Positions 48,777 to 55,507 of a DNA stretch of 64,000 bases are shown in pieces. The DNA lies in NCBI GenBank assembly GCA_041394945.1, contig JAWKHH010000003.1, forward strand, positions 434,001 to 498,000, read 5' to 3'. Both the position numbers and the translations under genes were made by a program. The stretch comes from Bryobacteraceae bacterium (GTDB lineage Bacteria; Acidobacteriota; Terriglobia; Bryobacterales; Bryobacteraceae). The notes under the pieces are model-generated. The model saw only the letters and a list, made by a program, of their open reading frames with translations. It did not search any database and had not been told where the DNA came from. Numbering within the stretch: position 1 is the first letter of the stretch; each line of letters begins with the position of its first letter.

Positions 48777-49888
48777 ATCTTCACCCAGACGCGGCGCTGG
48801 TACAGCCAGTAGCACATCCACCACACCACGCCGAGCGTCGCTACCGCATGCGCCACGGGCGCCAGCGTGCCTACCCAAGCGAAGTTGCCGGTGAATACGC
48901 CCACGGCGCGGTGGATCGAACCGCGGATCAGTTGAAACACGCAGTAGGCGAAGATGGAGTTCATCCCCACCACGACCATCGGGAACGCGAATCGCCGCCA
49001 GCCTCGCACGTCGACGGCCCAGATCATCGCGGCGAGGCCAACGAGAACCCAGCCGGCGCTGGCGAAGGTGAACGATGCCGTCCAGATGCGTTTCACCATC
49101 GGGTTCACGAAGGCGAGCGCGACGCCCACCACGAAGCACGCGCCGGCGGCCCACAGCAAACCACGGAGCGAATCGCGAGCGCCCCGGGCGCGTACGTACA
49201 TCCCTGCCCAGACGCCGAACAGCGTGGTGACCGCGCTCGAGATGAAGTTGATGGTGACGTAGTAACCCGAGTAGTTGCGCCCGAGCAGCCAATGGTCAAT
49301 CACCTGGCCCACGTTGCCTTCCTTCGAGAACGGGCCATCCGGCCCGGGAAACGCGAGGAACAGGCTCCAGTGAAACGCGAGCAGCCCAACGCCGGCGGCC
49401 ACCTGTCCGGCGAGCGGAAGCCGCATCACGAGGAAGCAAACGAGGTACGTCAACGCGATTTGGCTGAGTACATTGATGAGCCCGAACTGGAACGCGCCGG
49501 TCCACACGACCGTAAAAAGCTGGCTCAGGAAGATGAGCACGGCGCACCGCCATAGCACATGGCCAAGCTGGCGCCCGAACCCGGCGCCTTCGCGCTCGCG
49601 CTTGGCCATGGCGTAGGGGAGCGCCACGCCCACCATGAACATGAACGCCGGCTGGATGAGATCCCAAAGCACCATCCCTTCCCAGGCGACGTGATCCACT
49701 TGCCCGGCCACCCAGCCCCACACCGGATGGTTCCTTAACTCGCCGAAGCCGAAGCCGTGGGAGACGAGCAGGATCATGATCAGCCCGCGGTAGGCGTCGA
49801 GGGCCATCGACCGCTCCGAGGGCAGGGCCTTCCGGGCGGGCGCCGAGGCTTCCGGCGTGGCTCTCACCGCATCCGCGATTGTCGCCAT
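48773..49888 (-). CDS. HGSNAT/NagX-like (DUF5009) membrane acyltransferase
   Basis: 371 residues with about ten helices. The opening SMALDAYRGLIMILLVSHGF and WEGMVLWDLIQPAFMFMVG are the family signature of heparan-alpha-glucosaminide N-acetyltransferase-like proteins, where a His in a membrane loop takes acetyl from cytosolic acetyl-CoA. VGMNSIFAYCVFQLIRGSI is another conserved helix. The human homologue N-acetylates terminal glucosamine during heparan sulfate breakdown. ATG 49888 is preceded by GGAGC. The sulfatase gene ends 16 bases upstream, so the two are likely co-transcribed. Substrate is an inference. Confidence 0.83.
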   Translation of the reverse strand: MATIADAVRATPEASAPARKALPSERSMALDAYRGLIMILLVSHGFGFGELRNHPVWGWVAGQVDHVAWEGMVLWDLIQPAFMFMVGVALPYAMAKREREGAGFGRQLGHVLWRCAVLIFLSQLFTVVWTGAFQFGLINVLSQIALTYLVCFLVMRLPLAGQVAAGVGLLAFHWSLFLAFPGPDGPFSKEGNVGQVIDHWLLGRNYSGYYVTINFISSAVTTLFGVWAGMYVRARGARDSLRGLLWAAGACFVVGVALAFVNPMVKRIWTASFTFASAGWVLVGLAAMIWAVDVRGWRRFAFPMVVVGMNSIFAYCVFQLIRGSIHRAVGVFTGNFAWVGTLAPVAHAVATLGVVWWMCYWLYQRRVWVKI

Positions 49889-49904
49889 ACGTGTGCTCCT
49901 TCCG

Positions 49905-51455
49905 CTATTCCGGCTTGTGCGATCCGCGCCCCGCCGCCTGGTCCCGTTCTTTGGGAGACAGCCCGCGATTGAACGTAGCGCCGAAACCGATGGTTTGATG
50001 ATACACGTAACCCTGCCAGGGATCTCGCCCGGCGATGCGAGGGTCGGCGGTGTCGCGGAGGTGACGTTCGAGGCGGCTCCACAACTCGGACCTGGCAGCG
50101 GAGTGGGCAGGGTCGGCCGCAAGGTTTCTGAGCTGATCGGGATCGGCTTCGAGGTCGTACAACTCCTCGGCGGGACGGCGGCCGGCGCATAGCGCCCACG
50201 GCTTCGGATAGAGCGCCCAGTTGCGTTCGAGGAACGTCTTGGTGGGGCACGCGTCAATGTCGCCGTGGGTGGTTTTGTTCGATGAAATGAACGCTCCCCC
50301 GGTGGGCCATCGATCGGGCTGGAAGTTACGCAGATAGGCGTAGCGCTCGGTATGGATGGCGCGGACGGGGTACGTTGCGCCCTCGGGACGGCACCAGGTG
50401 TGCCGCTCCAGCGCGGTGTAGGCGCAGTCGCGGGACCGATCGGTCTGGCCGCGCAACAGCGGCATCAGGCTGCGGCCCACCATGCCGGCGGGCGGGGCGA
50501 TGCCGGCGGATTCCAGAAAGGTGGGCGCGAAATCGGTGTGACTGACGAACTCGCCCGCGCGGCGACCCCCTGCCGCGCCTCGGCCCCAGCGAATGGCAAG
50601 CGGCATGTGGACACCGCGGTCATACAGATTGACCTTGCATCGCGGAAACGGCATTCCGTTGTCGCTGGTGACAACGATGATCGTGTTGTCGAGTTCGCCG
50701 GCGCGCTCTAGCGTGGCGAGCATCCGTCCGAGATGCGCGTCGAACCAGTCGATCTCGGCACAGTAATCAAGGAAGTCGTTCCGGACGGTTGGCGTATCGG
50801 GCCAGTAGCCGGGCACGGTAACTTTGTCCATGGACTTACCCAGCCGACGGCCGCGGCCGGCATCATAAACGCGATGCGGCTCCGTGCAGCCGAACCAGAA
50901 GAAGAAGGGTTGTCCCACGGAGCGCCTGGCGAGAAAGTCGTCGAAATTGGCCGCGTAGTCTCGCGGGTCGATGCCCGGCGGCGGAGGCTGCGTCATCCTG
51001 CGGGCGTTGAACTCCCGGCCGTTGGGATGCCGGGTAAGTCCGCCGGACTGCCAGTTACCCGGCGCCCACGGCTTGCCGGTGAACCCAACGTGATAGCCGG
51101 CGTCAGCGAGAGCGTGGGTGAAAAGCGGATAGTGAGGATTGAGCGTTCCATAGAGAACGCCGCCTTCTTCCACTTGCCAGATCGCGCGGCCGGTAAGGAT
51201 CGCCGAACGCGACGGCGTACACGATGGGGCGGCGCAATAGGACCGCGTGAAGAGCACGCCTTCCCGGGCGACGCGATCGAACGCCGGCGTGCGGGCTAGC
51301 TCGTCGCCGTAGGCGCCGGCGTGCGGATACGATTGATCGTCGGCGATGGCAAAAAGGATATTGGGACGGCTGGCCGGACGGGACCGGGAGCAACCGGCGG
51401 CGCCCAGCGGCGCAACCCGAAGCCAGTCACGGCGTGAGATTGGCGGACGGGGCAT
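49905..51455 (-). CDS. Type I sulfatase, sulfamidase-like, exported
   Basis: 516 residues. The leader PPISRRDWLRVAPLGAAGC combines twin arginines with a lipobox (LGAAGC). The sulfatase signature CTPSR at 79-83 (APSCTPSRSAILTG) supplies the formylglycine cysteine C79, and the metal-binding DD is at 39-40 (FAIADDQSYPHAG). VTSDNGMPFPRCKVNLYDRG is the second metal-site strand and closely resembles N-sulfoglucosamine sulfohydrolase (SGSH)-type enzymes. It would remove N-linked or O-linked sulfate from glycans in the periplasm. TATACT lies 10 nt before ATG 51455, giving it its own likely promoter. It is followed by the HGSNAT-like gene. Confidence 0.9.
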   Translation of the reverse strand: MPRPPISRRDWLRVAPLGAAGCSRSRPASRPNILFAIADDQSYPHAGAYGDELARTPAFDRVAREGVLFTRSYCAAPSCTPSRSAILTGRAIWQVEEGGVLYGTLNPHYPLFTHALADAGYHVGFTGKPWAPGNWQSGGLTRHPNGREFNARRMTQPPPPGIDPRDYAANFDDFLARRSVGQPFFFWFGCTEPHRVYDAGRGRRLGKSMDKVTVPGYWPDTPTVRNDFLDYCAEIDWFDAHLGRMLATLERAGELDNTIIVVTSDNGMPFPRCKVNLYDRGVHMPLAIRWGRGAAGGRRAGEFVSHTDFAPTFLESAGIAPPAGMVGRSLMPLLRGQTDRSRDCAYTALERHTWCRPEGATYPVRAIHTERYAYLRNFQPDRWPTGGAFISSNKTTHGDIDACPTKTFLERNWALYPKPWALCAGRRPAEELYDLEADPDQLRNLAADPAHSAARSELWSRLERHLRDTADPRIAGRDPWQGYVYHQTIGFGATFNRGLSPKERDQAAGRGSHKPE

Positions 51456-51465
51456 TAGGCCCGCC

Positions 51466-51471
51466 AGTATA
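51466..51471 (-). promoter_or_regulatory. TATACT -10-like box for the sulfatase gene
   Basis: Minus-strand TATACT (5/6) ends 10 nt before ATG 51455, in the 21-base gap after the TPR gene. There is no clear ribosome site. Confidence 0.4.
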
Positions 51472-51476
51472 TCGCG

Positions 51477-52913
51477 TCACTTGGGGAGCAGAGCGCGAAC
51501 GCGGTCCTCGACCCGCTCCGCCTCGCGATCCCGTCGCGCCTGGCGCAAGGTTGTGGCGTAGCCGGAGAGGGACTCGGCGTAGGCCGGGTCCGACGTACCG
51601 CCGGAATTCTCGTAGGTTCGGGCGGCACGCTGAAAGTACGCGCCCGCCTCTGTGTACCGGCCCTGCGCCTGAATCATCCGGGCAACTTCCAGTTCCTCCG
51701 CCGCCACGGCCGGATGCTCTTTTCCATGAACTTTCTCACGGATGGCCGCGGCCTGCGCATAGAGCTTCTCCGCCCCTGGATACTTTTGCTGGCGGGCGAA
51801 TAAGGCGCCGAGATTGTGCGTCATCACGGCGACTTGCACGGTGTTGGGGCCCTGCGTGGCAGAAGCGATCTCGATAGCGCGCCGGAGCAGTGGCTCGGCT
51901 TCGGCGAAGCGGCCCACCGAGGAATGGAGCTCGCCGAGGTTGGTGAGCACCGCCGAAACATAGGGATGCGAGGGTCCGACCGTTTTCTCGAAAGTCGCGA
52001 GCGAGCGCGCGAGCGCGTCCTGCGCTTCCTCGGTCCGGCCCGAACGCTTCAACAAGGCGCCGAGATTGTTCAACGCGTTCGCCACGGCGGCGTGGTTCTC
52101 ACCATATGTCCGCCGCCGGATGTCGAGCACGCGCCGGTAGTATGTTTCGGCGCGTGCGTAGTCGCCCTGATCGTTCAGAAGGGCGGCGTAGTTGTTCAGG
52201 ATGCCGGCGGTTTCCGGATGATCGTCACCGTACAGGTCGCGCCGGATCTCGAGCGCTTGCAGGTAGAGCGGTTCAGCCTCCGAGTATCTCTGCTGGTTCC
52301 GGTACACCTCGGCAAGGTTGTTCATCGTGGCGGCGACGCCGATTTCGTTGGGCTTCTTCTGTCCCTGGTATAGGCCCAGCGCCTCCTTGTGGCGCGCCTC
52401 CGCGGAAGCGAGATCGCCAGTGCCCTGCGCCACGGTTCCGAGCGCGTTCAACGTGGAAGCGACGGCCCCGGGCGAGTCCTCGAGGGTCTGGCGGCGAATC
52501 TCCAGCGACCGCTTGTAGACGCTTTCCGCGTCGGCGAATCGTCCTTGCGCGCGCAGCGACTCGCCCAGGTTGTTGAGGCCCGTGGCCACCTGGGGATCGG
52601 CGGGGCCGAGGATGGCTTCCCAAATGGCGATCGCTTTTCGAAAGTGCGATTCCGCGCCGGGAAGATCGCCCAGCTGAAGGAGAACCGAGGCGCGATTGTT
52701 GAGCGCCTTGGCGGTGCGCGGATCCACCGGACCGAACTTCGCGGCTACCTCCAGGGCGCCGGCGTACTCTTTGTCCGACTCCGCATACTGGCCGGCCTTA
52801 CGAAGGTTTTCCGCCCGAATCAATCGTGCTTCGAATAGCTGCGCGGAATCGGCGGCCAGACACACCAACGCCACAGCCATCCCAGCCGGGACGGCGCAAA
52901 GAACACGCCTCAT
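51477..52913 (-). CDS. Secreted kinesin-light-chain-type TPR protein
   Basis: 478 residues. Signal peptide (VLCAVPAGMAVALVCLAA), then about nine 42-residue TPR_12/KLC repeats, each with the pattern LNNLG(E)...RYAEAEPLYKRALEIRR...GDDHPxxA. Examples are GLNNLGESLRAQGRFADAES, TMNNLAEVYRNQQRYSEAEP and LTNLGELHSSVGRFAEAEPL. The repeats form a protein-interaction superhelix. GAGGTG sits just before ATG 52913. The sulfatase gene begins 21 bases after its stop. A role in the cluster cannot be specified. Confidence 0.87.
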   Translation of the reverse strand: MRRVLCAVPAGMAVALVCLAADSAQLFEARLIRAENLRKAGQYAESDKEYAGALEVAAKFGPVDPRTAKALNNRASVLLQLGDLPGAESHFRKAIAIWEAILGPADPQVATGLNNLGESLRAQGRFADAESVYKRSLEIRRQTLEDSPGAVASTLNALGTVAQGTGDLASAEARHKEALGLYQGQKKPNEIGVAATMNNLAEVYRNQQRYSEAEPLYLQALEIRRDLYGDDHPETAGILNNYAALLNDQGDYARAETYYRRVLDIRRRTYGENHAAVANALNNLGALLKRSGRTEEAQDALARSLATFEKTVGPSHPYVSAVLTNLGELHSSVGRFAEAEPLLRRAIEIASATQGPNTVQVAVMTHNLGALFARQQKYPGAEKLYAQAAAIREKVHGKEHPAVAAEELEVARMIQAQGRYTEAGAYFQRAARTYENSGGTSDPAYAESLSGYATTLRQARRDREAERVEDRVRALLPK

Positions 52914-53073
52914 GCTTCACCTCGCTTCGATTTTTTGTCCCAGCGCCGCGCGGCTCGTTGTAGCTGTTACGGATCAAGTGGCGGGAATGTTCCCGATTCT
53001 CGATTCGTTTGTCTTGTTTGGACGCGTATCAGCGATGTTGGCGCCGCGCCGACAGGCAGCAGAGATTCTCCGC

Positions 53074-53079
53074 TATAGT
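53074..53079 (+). promoter_or_regulatory. TATAGT -10-like box for AhpD/kinase operon
   Basis: TATAGT (5/6) ends 9 nt before ATG 53089, with no ribosome site. It supports this ATG over longer upstream frames. Confidence 0.42.
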
Positions 53080-53088
53080 GACCACCAT

Positions 53089-53490
53089 ATGGCTACGTTC
53101 GGACTGATCGAATACGAGGACGCCTCAGCGGAAGTGCGCGAAGTCTACGACGACATCATGCGCACGCGGAACACGGATCGGGTGAACAACGTTTGGAAAG
53201 CGCTTGCGCACGATCCGGCGCGGCTGCGCGAATTTTGGCTGCGGATCAAGACGATCATGGGCCCGGGGGGCGATCTGGACCCGCTGGTGAAAGAAATGAT
53301 CTACATCGCCGTGAGCGTGACCAATCATTGCGAATACTGCATTGCATCGCACACGGCATCGGCCAGGAAGAAAGGGCTGACGCCGGAGATGTTCAGCGAA
53401 CTGATGGCCGTGATCGGGCTCGCAAATGAAGGCAATCGGATCGCCGCGGGATACCAGTTGGAGGTGGACGCACAGTTCCGCACGCCATGA
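53089..53490 (+). CDS. AhpD-like/carboxymuconolactone-decarboxylase-family protein
   Basis: 133 residues. The redox motif CxxC with its following His is in TNHCEYCIASHTASARKKG, as in AhpD, with VKEMIYIAVSVTN before it. AhpD-like proteins reduce peroxidases or act as alkylhydroperoxidases through this cysteine pair. The start at ATG 53089 gives a typical length (DASAEVREVYDDIMRT near the N terminus). Its stop overlaps the start of the Ser/Thr kinase gene (ATGA), so both are translated together. This suggests a redox-linked regulatory pair, which is an inference. Confidence 0.85.
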   Translation: MATFGLIEYEDASAEVREVYDDIMRTRNTDRVNNVWKALAHDPARLREFWLRIKTIMGPGGDLDPLVKEMIYIAVSVTNHCEYCIASHTASARKKGLTPEMFSELMAVIGLANEGNRIAAGYQLEVDAQFRTP

Positions 53491-55058
53491 GCACCGGCCC
53501 GCGCCATCTCGTCCGTCCGCTTTCGGAAACCGGTTCGACGCTCGGGGGCGACCTTCCGGCCGGTCTTGCCGAGGCCGCCGCGGGGCGTCTCGGCTGGGTG
53601 GCGGCGCTTTTCTCCGTAACGTTCGCCTTCATGCACCTGCTGTACCGGACACTGGCGCCGGCGCAGACCTTGCCGGCACACCAGCTCATCACCGCGTTCA
53701 GCGTCCTGCTGGGAGCCGCCATGGCCGGCCTGGCATGGAGCCGGCGGCTCCCGGCGTCGCTCACGCTCGATATCGGCCTGATCTTCCAGGTGGTCGCCGC
53801 GCTCACCATTTCGCTGGGTGAATCCGCGCTGCCGCTTTCGGAAGGATTGGTGCGGGGCCACTCGGCGATCGCCATATGGTTGGTGTTGTTCGTGCTGGTG
53901 GTGCCGTCGCCGGCGGGGAAGGCGGCGCTGGCGGCGTTCGTCACCGCGTGCATGGGCCCACTCGGCATGGCCATCACCATCGCCGTGAAGGACTATCCGC
54001 GGCCGTTGCCGCAGCAGTGGGCAGTGCTCTATACCAGCAGTTTCGTCATGGTGGGCGCTTCGGTAATCTTGTCCCGCTTCGTCTACAAACTTGGCGTGCA
54101 TAGTTCGGGTCCCGCGGAGGTCGGGTCGTACGAGTTGCTGGATCTGCTCGGCGAAGGCGGCATGGGCGAGGTGTGGCGGGCTCGCCACCGGCTGCTGGTG
54201 CGGGAAGCGGCGGTGAAGCTGATCCGGCCGGAGCGGCTGGGTCCGCAAACCGGCTCCGATATCGACGCCGTGCGGCGGCGCTTCGAGCGGGAAGCGAGAG
54301 CCACGGCGGCGCTGAACTCGCCGTTCACAGTGGCCGTGCACGATTACGGCGTGGCCGACGACGGCTCGTTCTATTACGTGATGGAGCTGTTGCGCGGGTT
54401 AGACCTGGAGGGCCTGGTGGAGAAGTTCGGCCCGGTGTCGGCGCGGCGGGCGGTGTACATCCTGATTCAGGTTTGCGATTCGCTCGCCGAAGCGCACGCG
54501 GCCGGACTGACGCATCGCGACGTGAAGCCGCGGAACATATTCCTCTGCCGGTTGGGGACGAACTACGATTGCGTCAAGGTGCTGGATTTCGGCCTGGTGA
54601 AGGTTCGCAGCGCGAGCGGAGAATCGCGTTTGACGCGGGAAGGCGTCACCACCGGTACGCCGGCGTACATGTCGCCGGAAATGGCGCTCGGCCATCACGA
54701 CGTTGACGCACGCACGGATATCTACGCCACCGGCTGCGTCGCCTATTGGCTTCTCACGGGGCAGTTGGTGTTCGACGCACCGAATGCGCTGTCGATGGCG
54801 CTCGAGCACGTGCAGCGCGCGCCGGTGCGGCCTTCGCAACGCACGGAGATCGATATTCCGCCCGTGCTCGAAGAGATCGTGATGCGGTGTCTCGAGAAAG
54901 ATCCGGCCAAGCGTCCGCAATCGGCGCGGGAACTGAAGACGCTGCTCGAGCGCACACCGCTCGCGGAGGAGTGGACCAACGACCTCGCCGAAGAGTGGTG
55001 GCGGCGCCACGCGCCGATTCAGGAAGCGCCGTTCCGCGCGGACCAGACGACGGCCTGA
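53487..55058 (+). CDS. Membrane Ser/Thr protein kinase with N-terminal multi-helix domain
   Basis: 523 residues. Residues about 37-200 form five or so membrane helices, followed by a Hanks-type kinase domain at about 213-480. The glycine loop is GEGGMGEVW (222-230), the lysine K244 in AAVKLI, the catalytic loop HRDVKPRN (343-350, D345), the DFG at 367-369, and the activation segment TTGTPAYMSPE. All catalytic residues are intact. The order is reversed from the common PknB layout (kinase first, then helix and PASTA). No forkhead or PASTA domain is present. It is coupled by a 4-base overlap to the AhpD-like gene. Confidence 0.9.
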   Translation: MSTGPRHLVRPLSETGSTLGGDLPAGLAEAAAGRLGWVAALFSVTFAFMHLLYRTLAPAQTLPAHQLITAFSVLLGAAMAGLAWSRRLPASLTLDIGLIFQVVAALTISLGESALPLSEGLVRGHSAIAIWLVLFVLVVPSPAGKAALAAFVTACMGPLGMAITIAVKDYPRPLPQQWAVLYTSSFVMVGASVILSRFVYKLGVHSSGPAEVGSYELLDLLGEGGMGEVWRARHRLLVREAAVKLIRPERLGPQTGSDIDAVRRRFEREARATAALNSPFTVAVHDYGVADDGSFYYVMELLRGLDLEGLVEKFGPVSARRAVYILIQVCDSLAEAHAAGLTHRDVKPRNIFLCRLGTNYDCVKVLDFGLVKVRSASGESRLTREGVTTGTPAYMSPEMALGHHDVDARTDIYATGCVAYWLLTGQLVFDAPNALSMALEHVQRAPVRPSQRTEIDIPPVLEEIVMRCLEKDPAKRPQSARELKTLLERTPLAEEWTNDLAEEWWRRHAPIQEAPFRADQTTA

Positions 55059-55061
55059 ACG

Positions 55062-55436
55062 CTACGGCGCGGAGTCGCGCAGCCGCGACAGCGCGCGGCG
55101 GTCCCGCTTGGACGGGCGCCCGCCGATGGCGGGCCGAATCTCGGGCATGAGCCGCCGCACTGCCGCCGCCTGTTCCCGCGCCTCCCGGCTTCGGACGGTC
55201 TCTTCGTAAAGGAGCCGCGCGGCCGGGGCCGGTCCGCGAATCTCGCTCAGTCCGGCGACGCGCACTTCGAAATCGCCGCCGGGGGTCTTCACTTCGATCA
55301 CCAGATCCACACGGACCTCGCGGGCGGGCTTCACGGGTTGGCCGTCCACGGTCACGCGCCCCAGCTCGCACGCATGCGCCGCGAGCGAGCGGGTCTTGAA
55401 AAAGCGGGCGGCCCAGAGCCATTTGTCGATTCGCAT
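55062..55436 (-). CDS. hslR: S4-domain RNA-binding protein, Hsp15-like
   Basis: 124 residues. The N-terminal S4 domain MRIDKWLWAARFFKTRSLAA followed by GRVTVDGQPVKPAREVR is typical of Hsp15/HslR and related proteins, which bind stalled 50S subunits carrying nascent peptidyl-tRNA. A basic tail (IGGRPSKRDRRALSRLR) matches the family. The start ATG 55436 has GGAG six bases before it. The frame lies tail-to-tail with the kinase gene, 3 bases apart. Confidence 0.87.
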   Translation of the reverse strand: MRIDKWLWAARFFKTRSLAAHACELGRVTVDGQPVKPAREVRVDLVIEVKTPGGDFEVRVAGLSEIRGPAPAARLLYEETVRSREAREQAAAVRRLMPEIRPAIGGRPSKRDRRALSRLRDSAP

Positions 55437-55454
55437 TCAGCTCCACATGAATGA

Positions 55455-55482
55455 AGGGCCGGCCCCAGGCGGGACCGGCCCT
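55455..55482 (-). terminator. Hairpin downstream of the FG-GAP gene
   Basis: AGGGCCGG and CCGGCCCT form an 8-bp perfect stem around a 12-base loop, lying 25 bases past the stop of the FG-GAP gene and before the S4 gene. No T-tract follows, so termination strength is uncertain. Confidence 0.42.
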
Positions 55483-55507
55483 GGTGCTTCGCAATGCGGC
55501 CGGTGGC

